DNA of 64,000 nt from an uncultured Prochlorococcus sp. (lineage in GTDB: Bacteria > Cyanobacteriota > Cyanobacteriia > PCC-6307 > Cyanobiaceae): assembly GCA_902536455.1 (NCBI GenBank), contig CACAXN010000002.1:20922-84921 (forward strand). The letters run 5' to 3'. A model generated the notes under the pieces. It was not told the origin of the DNA. It searched no databases and saw only the letters and a program-made list of their open reading frames with translations. The number at the start of each line of letters is the position of its first letter. Positions within the stretch are counted from its first letter, which is position 1. Shown one piece after another: positions 1 to 10,669 of this stretch. A program made the translations under genes and the position numbers.

Positions 1-211
1 TCATTTTATCTATTAATTCTTGCTCACAAAAAACAATTACATGAGCATTTGCTCCTAACCCTGTGAATTCCATATCTTCAGTAACAACTCTTTCAGGACC
101 TCTGCCTGTGGCGTGTTTCATAACTGTATATCCAGGAACATTAGCTTTTTCTAATGTTTTAATGATTGCATCTAGTTCTCTTTCACTAAATATCAAGTCT
201 AATCTTTTCAT
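1..211 (-). CDS. SbtB-like PII-family protein (partial, runs off window start)
   Basis: Reverse-strand translation MKRLDLIFSERELDAIIKTLEKANVPGYTVMKHATGRGPERVVTEDMEF... is PII-like and lies directly upstream of the SbtA-type ORF. Confidence 0.75.
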   Translation of the reverse strand, partial: MKRLDLIFSERELDAIIKTLEKANVPGYTVMKHATGRGPERVVTEDMEFTGLGANAHVIVFCEQELIDKM

Positions 212-213
212 TT

Positions 214-1212
214 TTATAGAGGGGACAATGGGATAATGGTATTTACTAAACTCATATATATGGGAATGCCAAGAACTATATTGAATGGGAAAGTTAGACC
301 TAGTGTAGTTGAAATATAATAACTAGATTTAGCTTCTGGAACTGTCATCCTCATCGCTGCAGGAACTGCTAAATAAGAGGCGCTTGCACATAAAACCACA
401 AATAAAAGTGCGTTGCCAGGTCCTAAAGATAAAAATCTTGCAACGAAAACACCAATAAATGCATTAAACAAAGGCATAATAATGGCAAAGCCAATCAAGA
501 AAGAACCTGCATTTTTCAGTCTCGGCAATCTTTGAGCAGCGACTATTCCCATATCTAACAAGAAGAAGCATTCTGCCCCATAGAATAATTGTCCAGTAAA
601 AGGCTCCATTTTTGCAATCCCTGAGGGATTACTGGAAGCAGTGAGAAATCCTACAATTAAGCTTGAGAGCAATAAATAAACTGATCCATTCAAAAGTGAT
701 TCGTGTAATATTGCGCTTAGATGCATTTTTCTTGATTTTGGCCTATTTTTGGGAGCTGCAAATTTTACAAGCAATAATCCAACAATTATTGCAGGAGATT
801 CCATTAAAGCTAAGGCGCCAACCATAAACCCATCAAAGGCTATTTTTTGACTTTCCAAAAAACTTTCTGCGGAAATAAATGTAACAGCACTTATTGAACC
901 GTATGCTGCTGCTATTGCTGCTGAATTAAAGACATCAAATTTTAATCTTAAAATTAAAAATCCAATTAGCGGGATTACAAGTGACATCATTACTGCAGCA
1001 CTTAAAGTAGGCAATACTTGATCTGTAAAACCACTTTTCTGTATTTCTATACCTCCTTTAAACCCAATAGCTAGTAGCAGATATAGGGAAAAGAGTTTAG
1101 GTAATGGAGCTGGTATTTCTAAATCAGAATTAAAGAGTACTGATATTGCTCCAATCAAAAAGAAAAGAACTGGCGGGGCTAATACATTTTGTAGAATTGG
1201 ACTTATTTCCAT
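214..1212 (-). CDS. sbtA: Sodium-dependent bicarbonate transporter, SbtA family
   Basis: 332-aa multi-TM protein with SbtA-like sequence; pairs with the PII-like ORF. Confidence 0.8.
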   Translation of the reverse strand: MEISPILQNVLAPPVLFFLIGAISVLFNSDLEIPAPLPKLFSLYLLLAIGFKGGIEIQKSGFTDQVLPTLSAAVMMSLVIPLIGFLILRLKFDVFNSAAIAAAYGSISAVTFISAESFLESQKIAFDGFMVGALALMESPAIIVGLLLVKFAAPKNRPKSRKMHLSAILHESLLNGSVYLLLSSLIVGFLTASSNPSGIAKMEPFTGQLFYGAECFFLLDMGIVAAQRLPRLKNAGSFLIGFAIIMPLFNAFIGVFVARFLSLGPGNALLFVVLCASASYLAVPAAMRMTVPEAKSSYYISTTLGLTFPFNIVLGIPIYMSLVNTIIPLSPL

Positions 1213-1218
1213 AAATTA

Positions 1219-2871
1219 TTAGGCTATTTCATTTAGAGCAGTTTCTAAAGCTTCTTTTCTTGTTTCAATAATGCCTTCAACTCCAAACTTAGCTAATCTA
1301 TCTTTTACTTTTTCATTAGCACCAGCAACAAATGCTTTTCTGGAATTATTTTTTGCTTCTTGCATCATATCCTCTATTGCTAGAGTCGCCGTCACTCCAA
1401 GTCGTGGTACATCAGTGATATCTAATATCAAAACTTTGTAGTTTCTTACAAGCATCATTCTTTCAGATATCCCTTTAGCTGCTCCAAAACTTAGTGGTCC
1501 TTTGAGTCTAAATAGCATTACCTCGCCTGAACATCTATCTAGAAGTGCTTTTTCATCAGCAGGTAATGCATTTTTAGCTTGATCATCTTCTGATAAAGGA
1601 TTATCCTCATCCATACCTTCTAGTTGAGTTTCGGTTATTGAATCAATAGTGAGCATATTTGCTATGAATACACCTACTAAAACAGCCCAAATTAAATCCC
1701 AAAAAACAGTCATTAAAAGTACACCGTACATTACTACTGAAGTTTTTAAAGATAACTTGTGGGCCCTCCTCAAGAATCCCCAATCAATGATATCTAGACC
1801 AACTTTTATAAGAATTCCTGCTAGCAATGCAGTTGGTATTTGCTCAGCTAAAGGTCCTGCACCAACTAAAACTATCAACAATACAACTGAGTGAACCATA
1901 CCAGAAATGGGAGTGGACCCTCCAGATTTAACATTTATAACTGTTCTCATGGTTGCTCCTGCTCCAGGTAAACCTGAAAACAGGCCGGCAACAGCATTTC
2001 CTATTCCTTGACCAATGAGTTCTCGATCAGAATTATGTTTTGTTTGAGAGATATTGTCTGCTACTAGAGATGTCAGTAAAGAGTCAATTGCGCCAAGTAC
2101 TGCTAAGACTAATCCTGCTTTGAAAATAATTGGGAAATATTGATTAAAACTTGGGAAATTTAAAGATGGAACTCCCCTTGGGATTTCTCCAATTCTATCA
2201 ATAGCTCCATCTCCAAAAATTAAAATTGATATTGGGGTAACTATCAATAGGGCTAAGAGAGGAGAAGGAACCCACTGACTTATTTTTCTAGGAGTAAGAA
2301 ATACTATACCTAATGTCATTATTGCTACTCCAATAGCAGCACCATTGGGCTGGAAATTTGAAAATACAGTAGTTAAAGATTCAACTACACCACCTCGAGT
2401 GCTAATTCCAAGTAATGGTCCAATCTGAAGCGCAATGATTATTACTCCAATACCAGACATAAATCCTGAAACAACAGAATATGGCACTAAAGTAATGTAT
2501 TTACCTAGTTTTAAAATTCCAAAAAATATTTGCAATAAGCCGCCAATTACTACCGCTGCCATAACTAAAGGTAAAATTTGTCCTGCAGAAAGATCCCTTG
2601 GAACCCCTACCGCTGCTAAGCCTGCTACTACACCTGCAACAGTTACACTCATGGGGCCGGTAGGTCCACTAACTTGAGCAGGTGTTCCGCCGAATAATGC
2701 TGCTAAAAAACCAACTACTACTGCTCCATATAGTCCATAAATTGCTCCGCCTGGCCCTAACGCAGCATTACCAAAAGCAAGAGCGAGAGGTAAAGCCACC
2801 ACTGCGGCTGTGATGCCTCCAAGAATATCGCCTCTTACATTTTTTAGATGAAATCCATTAATTATTTTCAA
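1219..2871 (-). CDS. SulP family anion permease with STAS domain (BicA-like bicarbonate or sulfate transporter)
   Basis: 550 aa; SulP motifs (GGTPAQVSGPTGPMSV) and C-terminal STAS-like domain. Confidence 0.85.
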   Translation of the reverse strand: MKIINGFHLKNVRGDILGGITAAVVALPLALAFGNAALGPGGAIYGLYGAVVVGFLAALFGGTPAQVSGPTGPMSVTVAGVVAGLAAVGVPRDLSAGQILPLVMAAVVIGGLLQIFFGILKLGKYITLVPYSVVSGFMSGIGVIIIALQIGPLLGISTRGGVVESLTTVFSNFQPNGAAIGVAIMTLGIVFLTPRKISQWVPSPLLALLIVTPISILIFGDGAIDRIGEIPRGVPSLNFPSFNQYFPIIFKAGLVLAVLGAIDSLLTSLVADNISQTKHNSDRELIGQGIGNAVAGLFSGLPGAGATMRTVINVKSGGSTPISGMVHSVVLLIVLVGAGPLAEQIPTALLAGILIKVGLDIIDWGFLRRAHKLSLKTSVVMYGVLLMTVFWDLIWAVLVGVFIANMLTIDSITETQLEGMDEDNPLSEDDQAKNALPADEKALLDRCSGEVMLFRLKGPLSFGAAKGISERMMLVRNYKVLILDITDVPRLGVTATLAIEDMMQEAKNNSRKAFVAGANEKVKDRLAKFGVEGIIETRKEALETALNEIA

Positions 2872-3093
2872 AAATGCTCTCCTTAAAATAAATACTTAAC
2901 TAAAAGATATTATCTCTTAATGACGTAAATTTGTGAAAAATGAAGTTTGTGCAAAATATTTTTGTAACTTTTTTCTCTTATTTAGATAAATTTTAGTTAA
3001 TTTTCCTGAACAAAAGGAGTCTCTGATTGATTTAGGTGTGAGGTTAGCGATTAATGTATTAAATAAATATTTTTTTATTTAAATAATATTCAA

Positions 3094-4095
3094 ATGAATT
3101 CGATTATTCGTCCAAGAAGATTAAGAAGGTCTGAGGCAATTAGAGAAATGGTAAGAGAAAACCATCTAAAAGCTTCGGACTTTATATATCCATTATTTAT
3201 TCATGAAAAAGATTTTAAAGAGGAAATTTCGGCAATGCCAGGAACTTTTAGATGGGATATGAATGGCTTAATTAAGGAGGTCACTAGGGCATGGGAATTA
3301 GGAATAAGGTGTATTGTTCTTTTTCCAAAAATAAACGATAGCTTAAAAACTGAAGATGGAGCAGAGTGTTTTAATGAAGACGGTTTAATTCCTAGAGCTA
3401 TTCGAATATTAAAAAAAGAGATTCCAGAAATGGCAATTATGACAGATGTTGCATTGGACCCATACTCTTGTGATGGACATGATGGATTAGTTGATGAAAC
3501 TGGAAAAATATTGAACGATGAAACAATCGAAATTCTAAAGAAACAGGCTTTAACGCAAGCTAGAGCAGGAGCAGATTTTATTGGACCTAGTGACATGATG
3601 GATGGGAGAGTTGGAGCAATTAGAACTGCTCTTGATAGTAAAGGTTTTAATGATGTAGGTATTATTAGTTACACTGCAAAATATTCATCTGCTTATTATG
3701 GTCCATTTAGAACTGCTTTAGATTCGGCTCCTAGAGAAAATAGTCAAAAAATAATTCCAGATAATAAGTCTACATATCAAATGGACCCAGCCAATTCAAA
3801 AGAGGCTTTGGTTGAATCTGCGTTAGATCAGTATGAGGGAGCTGATATTTTGATGGTAAAACCAGGAATTTCATACTTAGATATTGTTTATAGATTAAGC
3901 ACTTTTTCAAATAAACCTATTGCTGCTTACAACGTAAGTGGGGAGTATTCCATGGTTAAGTCTGCTGCTATGAAGAACTGGATTAATGAAAAAGATATTG
4001 TTTTAGAAACGTTGCTTAGTTTTAAAAGAGCAGGAGCAAAATTAATACTCACTTATCATGCTTGTGATGCATCTAAATGGTTGCAGGATACTTAA
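3094..4095 (+). CDS. hemB: Delta-aminolevulinic acid dehydratase (porphobilinogen synthase)
   Basis: RPRRLRRSEAIREMVRE, MVKPGISYLDIV, YNVSGEYSM motifs. Confidence 0.97.
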   Translation: MNSIIRPRRLRRSEAIREMVRENHLKASDFIYPLFIHEKDFKEEISAMPGTFRWDMNGLIKEVTRAWELGIRCIVLFPKINDSLKTEDGAECFNEDGLIPRAIRILKKEIPEMAIMTDVALDPYSCDGHDGLVDETGKILNDETIEILKKQALTQARAGADFIGPSDMMDGRVGAIRTALDSKGFNDVGIISYTAKYSSAYYGPFRTALDSAPRENSQKIIPDNKSTYQMDPANSKEALVESALDQYEGADILMVKPGISYLDIVYRLSTFSNKPIAAYNVSGEYSMVKSAAMKNWINEKDIVLETLLSFKRAGAKLILTYHACDASKWLQDT

Positions 4096-4152
4096 AAACT
4101 CATTATTAACAAAAATTTGGTTTATTCTTAAATTAATAATAGATTCGCTGCT

Positions 4153-4545
4153 TTGATTTTGAAGTTTTCACAAGGAGTAAATAGGATTGGTCACATTGCA
4201 CTTAGAGTAAAAAATCTCGAAAGGGCGAAATCTTTTTATATTAAGCTTGGAATGAATTTGGTTTGGGATGATAAAGACTGGTCTTATTTGGAAGCTGGTA
4301 AAGGGAAAGATGGACTTGCTTTGTTAGGTCCTAGTTATAAAGCTGCAGGACCTCACTTTGCTTTTCATTTTGAAAATAAAAAAGAAGTGGAAAATATTCA
4401 AAATGATTTAAAAAACTCGGGTGTAACCGTTGGTCCTTTACATGAACATAGAGATGGAACAGCATCTTTCTATATGAAGGATACTGAAGGGAATTGGCTC
4501 GAGATGCTATACGTTCCTCCTGAAGGAATTCAATCGAATGTTTGA
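4153..4545 (+). CDS. Glyoxalase/VOC superfamily protein
   Basis: 130 aa; GHIALRVKNLERAKSFYIKLGM...DTEGNWLEMLYV. Confidence 0.85.
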   Translation: MILKFSQGVNRIGHIALRVKNLERAKSFYIKLGMNLVWDDKDWSYLEAGKGKDGLALLGPSYKAAGPHFAFHFENKKEVENIQNDLKNSGVTVGPLHEHRDGTASFYMKDTEGNWLEMLYVPPEGIQSNV

Positions 4546-4557
4546 TTCTTTTTTTGT

Positions 4558-6969
4558 ATGCAAGAAAAAAGTTATTCTAAAAAATCATATTCAGAGAACA
4601 CTTTAGAAGATGAATTTTTAAGCCTTTTAGATTGGGATTCATTAAAAATTCATTTATCCTCATTTGCTTCTACGGAAATGGGTAAAAGTGCAATTTTAAG
4701 TTTTGAAATTCCTTCAGATTACGAAGTTTCTAAAAGACTTTTGAATGAGACTGTTGAAATAACTGAGCTAGAAAATAATTTAGATAAATCAATTAGTTTT
4801 TCTGGTATTTTTGACATTACAAGAAATATTGAGATTTGTTCCAAGGGAGGTGTAATTTCATCTTCTGAATTGTTAGAGATAGCGAAAACAATTGCCGCGG
4901 CAAGAAATTTAAAAAAAATCTTATTAGATTTTGAACAAAGGCCTTATATTTCATCATTTACAAAAAAATTAATTGACCATCAGAATATCGAAACGATTTT
5001 TAAAAAAGGCATTGAATCTAATGGAAGGATTTCAGACAATGCTAGTAATGAAATATCTATTCTTAGAAAAGAATTATTATCTAAGAAACTTGAAAGGAAA
5101 ATAATAGTTGATACATTTATTCAAAAGAATTTAGCTTATTTGCAAGATACTACTATTGGAGATCGATATGGCAGGCCAGTTTTAGCAGTGAAAGTTAATT
5201 ATGTAGATAAATTTAAAGGCATTATTCATGACTCTTCATCTTCAGGAAATACAGTATATTTTGAACCTGATAGTGTAGTAACTAAAGGAAATAAGATAGC
5301 TTCTTTAGAAGCTAGGATCACAGCAGAAGAATTTAAATTACTTAAGAAATGGTCTCAAGTTGTTAGTGATAATTCCGAAAATCTTATTGAAATGGCATCC
5401 ATTTTGTTGAGATTAGAAAATGCTCTAACTCGTTCAAGATATTCGAAATGGATTGGAGGCAAAACTCCTAAGTTTGAGAAAAATCCTATTATCTCTTTAA
5501 TTGGTTTTTCTCATCCGTTATTGATTTGGGAACATAAGAAAAAAGGATCTCCTCCTCCAGTGGCTGTCGATTTTCATATAAATAGAAATATTAAGGTTGT
5601 AGCTATCACAGGTCCAAATACTGGAGGTAAAACGGCAGCTTTAAAAGGTTTGGGTTTGTCTTTACTTATGGCTAGAGCCGGATTATTTATACCCTCAACT
5701 AATAATCCTATTATCCCTTTTTGTCCAAATATATACGTAGATATAGGAGATAATCAATCACTAGAAGGAAATTTATCTACCTTTAGTGGGCATATATCCC
5801 GCATAAAAAAGATATTAGATTCGCTTGATAATAAGAAAGGATTATCAGTTGTTTTGTTAGATGAGATTGGATCTGGTACAGATCCTCTTGAAGGAAGTGC
5901 TCTTGCGATGGCTTTATTAAAAGAATTTGCAAATAAATCTGATATCACTTTAGCTACTACACATTATGGAGATATAAAGGCTTTAAAATATAATGACTCC
6001 AGATTTGAAAACGTATCAGTTGCCTTTGATGAGGATTCATTTAAGCCAAAATATATACTCAACTGGGGTATTCCTGGAAGAAGTAATGCTTTATCAATTT
6101 CTAAGAGAATTGGTCTCGATGAAAGCATAATCAATGAAGCCGCAAATTATCTTAAGCCGAAAGAAGTTGATAATATTAATAGTATTATTAAAGGACTTGA
6201 GGAAGAGAGGATTAAACAACAAAATTCTGCAGAAGCGGCTGCAGAATTGATTGCAAGGACAGAAATATTACATGATGAACTGAAGAGAAATTATGAATAT
6301 CAAAAAATAAATGCTGAAAAAATTCAGGAAATTGAAAGGTCTAAATTATCAAAACATATCGTATCTGCTAAAAAAGAGGTAATAGACTTGATTAAAAAAT
6401 TAAGAGATAAAAATGTTAATGGAGATGATACGAGAATTATTGGAAAAAGATTAAAGGAAATTGAGACGGAACACTTAATCCAAAAAAAAATTGAAAAGGT
6501 GATATCATGGAACCCTCAGGTAGGCGATTACGTAAAAATTAAAAGTCTAAATAGTATGGGACAAATTATAGATTTAGATAAAAAAGGTGGTTTTTACGAA
6601 GTTAAATGTGGTTCATTCAGAAGCACATTATCTGTAAATGACTTTGAAGGTATTAATGGAGAAAAGCCCAATTTAAAAAGATCAAAAATTGAGATCAAGT
6701 CTGCAAGTGAAGATTTTTCTTTTTCTAAGATTAGAACGAGTAAAAATACAATTGACGTAAGAGGGCTAAGAGTTCATGAAGCCGAAATAATTATTGAAGA
6801 GAAAATTAGAAAATTTCATGGACCGCTATGGATTATCCATGGAATTGGAACGGGGAAATTAAAAAAAGGACTAAGAAATTGGTTATCAGGTTTAAATTAT
6901 GTTGATAAGATTGAAGATGCAGCCAACAACGAGGGTGGATCTGGTTGCAGTATTGCGTGGATAAAATAA
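4558..6969 (+). CDS. mutS2: MutS2 family protein with Smr domain
   Basis: ITGPNTGGKTAALK Walker A, LLDEIGSGTDPLEG Walker B, C-terminal Smr-like DVRGLRVHEAE...HGIGTGKLK. Confidence 0.95.
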   Translation: MQEKSYSKKSYSENTLEDEFLSLLDWDSLKIHLSSFASTEMGKSAILSFEIPSDYEVSKRLLNETVEITELENNLDKSISFSGIFDITRNIEICSKGGVISSSELLEIAKTIAAARNLKKILLDFEQRPYISSFTKKLIDHQNIETIFKKGIESNGRISDNASNEISILRKELLSKKLERKIIVDTFIQKNLAYLQDTTIGDRYGRPVLAVKVNYVDKFKGIIHDSSSSGNTVYFEPDSVVTKGNKIASLEARITAEEFKLLKKWSQVVSDNSENLIEMASILLRLENALTRSRYSKWIGGKTPKFEKNPIISLIGFSHPLLIWEHKKKGSPPPVAVDFHINRNIKVVAITGPNTGGKTAALKGLGLSLLMARAGLFIPSTNNPIIPFCPNIYVDIGDNQSLEGNLSTFSGHISRIKKILDSLDNKKGLSVVLLDEIGSGTDPLEGSALAMALLKEFANKSDITLATTHYGDIKALKYNDSRFENVSVAFDEDSFKPKYILNWGIPGRSNALSISKRIGLDESIINEAANYLKPKEVDNINSIIKGLEEERIKQQNSAEAAAELIARTEILHDELKRNYEYQKINAEKIQEIERSKLSKHIVSAKKEVIDLIKKLRDKNVNGDDTRIIGKRLKEIETEHLIQKKIEKVISWNPQVGDYVKIKSLNSMGQIIDLDKKGGFYEVKCGSFRSTLSVNDFEGINGEKPNLKRSKIEIKSASEDFSFSKIRTSKNTIDVRGLRVHEAEIIIEEKIRKFHGPLWIIHGIGTGKLKKGLRNWLSGLNYVDKIEDAANNEGGSGCSIAWIK

Positions 6970-7010
6970 AATTTAAAAAACTTAGAAAAACAATTTAATA
7001 AGCGTATTCA

Positions 7011-7994
7011 GTGCAATTTATTGATCAAGCAAACATTATTCTTAAAGCTGGAAAAGGTGGCAATGGAATAGTTTCATTTAGAAGAGAAAAATTCGTTCCT
7101 GCTGGAGGACCTTCGGGGGGGAATGGTGGCAGAGGAGGTTCAGTTATTTTGATGGCTGATAATAATCTTCAAACTTTATTAGATTTCAAATTCAAACGAG
7201 AAATAATTGCCGAAGATGGATGCAAAGGAGGTCCTAATAAGAGATCAGGTGCTTCAGGTGAGGATAGAATCCTTAAAGTTCCCTGTGGTACAGAAATAAG
7301 GGATATTAAAACCGGCATTATTTTAGGAGACTTAATTAAAAATAAACAGAGTTTAACTATTGCCATTGGAGGAAGAGGTGGACATGGTAATGCTTACTAT
7401 TTAAGTAATCAAAATAGAGCTCCAGAATCATTCACTGAAGGAATAGATGGTGAGATATGGGAGGTTCAATTAGAATTAAAACTTCTTGCAGAGGTTGGGA
7501 TTATAGGCCTTCCAAATGCTGGGAAAAGTACTTTGATTTCCGTTGTATCATCTGCTAGTCCAAAAATCGCAAATTATCCTTTCACGACTCTAATACCTAA
7601 CTTAGGTGTAGTAAGAAAAATCGATGGGAATGGTTGCCTTTTTGCGGATATTCCTGGATTAATATCAGGTGCAGCTGATGGAGTAGGTTTAGGGCATGAT
7701 TTTTTAAGGCACATCCAAAGAACGAAGATACTTATTCATTTAATTGATGCAATTGCAGAAAATCCTTTACATGATTTTGAGATTATTGAGCAAGAATTAA
7801 AAAAATATGGGAAAGGTCTTTTAGATAAAGAGAGGATAATAGTATTGAATAAAATGGAGCTTGTAGATGATGATTATTTGAAAATAATTACAAAAAAGTT
7901 AGAAGATTTATCGAGAAAGAAAGTTTTAGTTATTTCTTCATCTTTAAAAAAAGGTTTATCTTCACTGCTTTCTGAAGTATGGAAGAGGATCTAA
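7011..7994 (+). CDS. obgE: Obg family GTPase
   Basis: Gly-rich Obg N-domain and [10 protein letters not shown]1 motif; GTG start. Confidence 0.96.
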   Translation: MQFIDQANIILKAGKGGNGIVSFRREKFVPAGGPSGGNGGRGGSVILMADNNLQTLLDFKFKREIIAEDGCKGGPNKRSGASGEDRILKVPCGTEIRDIKTGIILGDLIKNKQSLTIAIGGRGGHGNAYYLSNQNRAPESFTEGIDGEIWEVQLELKLLAEVGIIGLPNAGKSTLISVVSSASPKIANYPFTTLIPNLGVVRKIDGNGCLFADIPGLISGAADGVGLGHDFLRHIQRTKILIHLIDAIAENPLHDFEIIEQELKKYGKGLLDKERIIVLNKMELVDDDYLKIITKKLEDLSRKKVLVISSSLKKGLSSLLSEVWKRI

Positions 7995-8080
7995 CTTAAA
8001 TTAAAAATTTTTTTGTCAAAAAATACACTTGATTTAATAATGAAAATTAGTCATAAATAAGATACCTCTTTAGAAACAAT

Positions 8081-8263
8081 ATGAATTTCTATACTTGCTT
8101 TGATCAACAAGGAAAAATAATAGCTAGATGTCAAACGATTCAAGATATTGAGGTTTTGAAGAAAATGGGAAGACCAATTGTAGAAGTCAAGGAAATGAAA
8201 AATGAGGAGTCGGTTGTTTGTTCGCTTACAGGAAGTCCATCCGACTTTAATAGAGATTACTAA
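8081..8263 (+). CDS. Conserved hypothetical protein (60 aa)
   Basis: Intact ORF in an intergenic slot, followed by a terminator-like hairpin. Confidence 0.6.
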   Translation: MNFYTCFDQQGKIIARCQTIQDIEVLKKMGRPIVEVKEMKNEESVVCSLTGSPSDFNRDY

Positions 8264-8277
8264 AGAATCTTACAAAT

Positions 8278-8309
8278 AAAAAAAGGGCTTTTAGAGCCCT
8301 TTTTTTTGT
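8278..8309. terminator. Rho-independent terminator, potentially bidirectional
   Basis: aaaaaaagggcttttagagcccttttttttg between convergent genes. Confidence 0.8.
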
Positions 8310-8331
8310 GCATTATCGACCAAAAGAAAAC

Positions 8332-8550
8332 TTAATCATCATAAACAAGACATTCCGGTTCGTCCGGATTGGCATCGCAGAAAAGTTCCAAAGCATTAGG
8401 GTCATGTTTATCCTCTGGATGATGATCCTTATATTCTTCGAGTTCTTTTAGCTCTTCAGTTAAGTGTCTGACCTTTGGAAGATTGCCCTCTGCTTTTGCA
8501 GATTCGATTTCCGATTGATCTTTTTGGATGTGTTCGTCAATGGATTTCAT
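8332..8550 (-). CDS. cp12: CP12-type Calvin cycle regulatory protein
   Basis: 72 aa with signature C-terminus LELFCDANPDEPECLVYDD. Confidence 0.93.
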   Translation of the reverse strand: MKSIDEHIQKDQSEIESAKAEGNLPKVRHLTEELKELEEYKDHHPEDKHDPNALELFCDANPDEPECLVYDD

Positions 8551-8666
8551 TTTAAGCTTTTCGTACTTTAGTAGACATACATAACATAGTTAATTTCTAA
8601 TGAAATTGCATTATCTATGAACTAAATAAGTGTTCATTACAACATCATTTTTTTTTAGAAATTGAT

Positions 8667-9623
8667 TTATGTATTTTTTAAGGACTCTAATCTCATTATT
8701 TCCTCTAACGATGGTAAAACTGGGATTAGTTGATTTGGGTTTAAAGGGAATAAAGCTTTGTAGTAATCTTTTTTCCATTCATTGTCAAAGCATGTCCTAT
8801 TTACGTTAGATAAGTTGAAGAATTTTAGTCTCCATTCAATAATCTTTTCGAAACTTGATAGGTCTTTTTCAGTACATTTGAAAAGTTTGCTATATATCAA
8901 TTCCCATCTTATAAGCGTTGGAAAAAGGTAAATATCTGCGTAGGTTATCTCTTCTCCAAATATCCAGCCCCCTTTGTTTTTCTGTAGTAAATTTTCAACT
9001 TCATTTATAGCTGCGAAAAGATTTTGACTTGCTTTTTCGTAAGCTGACTGGTTTCTGGCGAAACCGCATTTGTATACGCCATCATTAATACTGTTATTAA
9101 TTAAATCTAAAATTTTTTGATTACAATCTTTAATACTTAATGTCTGATATTTCGATTTATTTTTTATTGAATTGAGCAGTCTTATAATCTGTGAACTTTC
9201 ATTAGACAAAATGTTTACTTCATCTTTTACAAAACTAATTAAAAGAGGTAATGTCGCTCTAAAAATGATCTTTTCATTAGCTTTTGTGTAGAGGTCTGAA
9301 AGTCTCGCACATCCCTTAATCTTTGTATTGAAAATCCATTCACCATGCTCAACATCTGCCTTTAAAAAAATAACCTTAACTTTTTTAGATAAATTTTTTA
9401 TTTCGTGGACGAGTAAAGTTCTCTGACACCATGGACAAGAATTACCTACCAATAAATAAATTTGTCCATTCTCATTATTAATATCGTATTCACTATCAAT
9501 TGTTATCCCTTTAGGCCTTTTATAATTACCATGTAAATCTGATGGTGCAAAGCCATTCATTAATTGGGTCCAAAACCAAAACCAGAATTTTCTGGAGGCC
9601 TTTATAAGGTATTTATTTTGCAT
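8667..9623 (-). CDS. Glutathione S-transferase, glutathionyl-hydroquinone reductase (YqjG/ECM4)-like
   Basis: SCPWCQRTLLV active-site motif and C-terminal GST fold (FGEEITYADIYLFPTLIRW). Confidence 0.85.
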   Translation of the reverse strand: MQNKYLIKASRKFWFWFWTQLMNGFAPSDLHGNYKRPKGITIDSEYDINNENGQIYLLVGNSCPWCQRTLLVHEIKNLSKKVKVIFLKADVEHGEWIFNTKIKGCARLSDLYTKANEKIIFRATLPLLISFVKDEVNILSNESSQIIRLLNSIKNKSKYQTLSIKDCNQKILDLINNSINDGVYKCGFARNQSAYEKASQNLFAAINEVENLLQKNKGGWIFGEEITYADIYLFPTLIRWELIYSKLFKCTEKDLSSFEKIIEWRLKFFNLSNVNRTCFDNEWKKDYYKALFPLNPNQLIPVLPSLEEIMRLESLKNT

Positions 9624-9646
9624 AAAATTTTATTTTTCAAGAAAAA

Positions 9647-10552
9647 ATGACAGTTCAAAGAATACTTATCGTTTCAGGCACTCATGGGAATGAAATTAAT
9701 CCTGTTTGGGCTGTTAAGCAATTTAATAAAGAGGAAAATAGTCTAAATCATGGTATTGAGTATGAGTACATAATAGGTAATCCTGTTGCCTATGAAAAAG
9801 GTTGCAGATATATAGATGTAGATTTAAATAGATCTTTTAAAGAAAGTGAGAATTTTGACCAACACAAGGATAGCTTTTATGAAACTAATAGAGCCAATTT
9901 TTTAGTAGATCAATTTGGAATTGATGGATCTAAACCCTGTCAAATTGCAATCGATTTGCATACTACTACTGCAAATATGGGAACTAGCATTGTTTTGTAT
10001 GGGAGGAGATTCAAAGATTTTTGTTTAGCTGCATTACTGCAGAACAAATTTGGATTGCCTATTTATTTGCATGAAAAAGATAAAGCCCAAACAGGCTTTC
10101 TTGTAGAAGCTTGGCCATGTGGTTTAGTCATTGAAATAGGAGCTGTCGCACAAAATTTTTATGATCAAAATATTATCAATAGATTCTTAATAATAATTAG
10201 ATCTTTAAGGGAAGAGATAGATAAATTGAAAAACAATATTATAGAACTCCCGAAGGAATTGATTGTTCATGTTCATCAAGCAAGTATAGATTATCCAAGA
10301 GATGAAAAAGGAAATATTGATGGCTTAATTCATCCTGAAAGAATAAACCAAGATTGGAAATTAATTAAGAAAGGAGATCCATTATTCCTTGATAGACAAG
10401 GGATTACTCATAAATATGAAGGAGATCATTTTGTTTGGCCGGTTTTTATTGGCGAAGTGGCTTATCAAGAAAAAAAAATTGCGATGAGCTACACAAAGAA
10501 AGAAGTTATATTTTCTAACAATCAATGGGTTTATGATTTTGAAAGTCTTTAA
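9647..10552 (+). CDS. Aspartoacylase-family (AstE/AspA) zinc hydrolase
   Basis: SGTHGNEINPVW, DLNRSF, IDLHTTTANMG motifs. Confidence 0.9.
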   Translation: MTVQRILIVSGTHGNEINPVWAVKQFNKEENSLNHGIEYEYIIGNPVAYEKGCRYIDVDLNRSFKESENFDQHKDSFYETNRANFLVDQFGIDGSKPCQIAIDLHTTTANMGTSIVLYGRRFKDFCLAALLQNKFGLPIYLHEKDKAQTGFLVEAWPCGLVIEIGAVAQNFYDQNIINRFLIIIRSLREEIDKLKNNIIELPKELIVHVHQASIDYPRDEKGNIDGLIHPERINQDWKLIKKGDPLFLDRQGITHKYEGDHFVWPVFIGEVAYQEKKIAMSYTKKEVIFSNNQWVYDFESL

Positions 10553-10669
10553 ATTAAGAAAACAGAACAATAAACAAGGATAATTAAATAAGAATTTTTT
10601 ATTTAATAGATAAGTTTATTTAATATTTACTACTTTTATTTTTTTTGCTAATTCTTAAGCTGTATAAAC

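Noticed and set aside
1649-2677. Plus-strand ORFs 1649-1894 and 2435-2677 opposite the SulP gene
   Set aside because: Shadow ORFs antisense to a strongly supported coding sequence; low-complexity composition, no domain.
3201-3596. 131-aa minus-strand ORF inside hemB
   Set aside because: Antisense shadow of a conserved gene.
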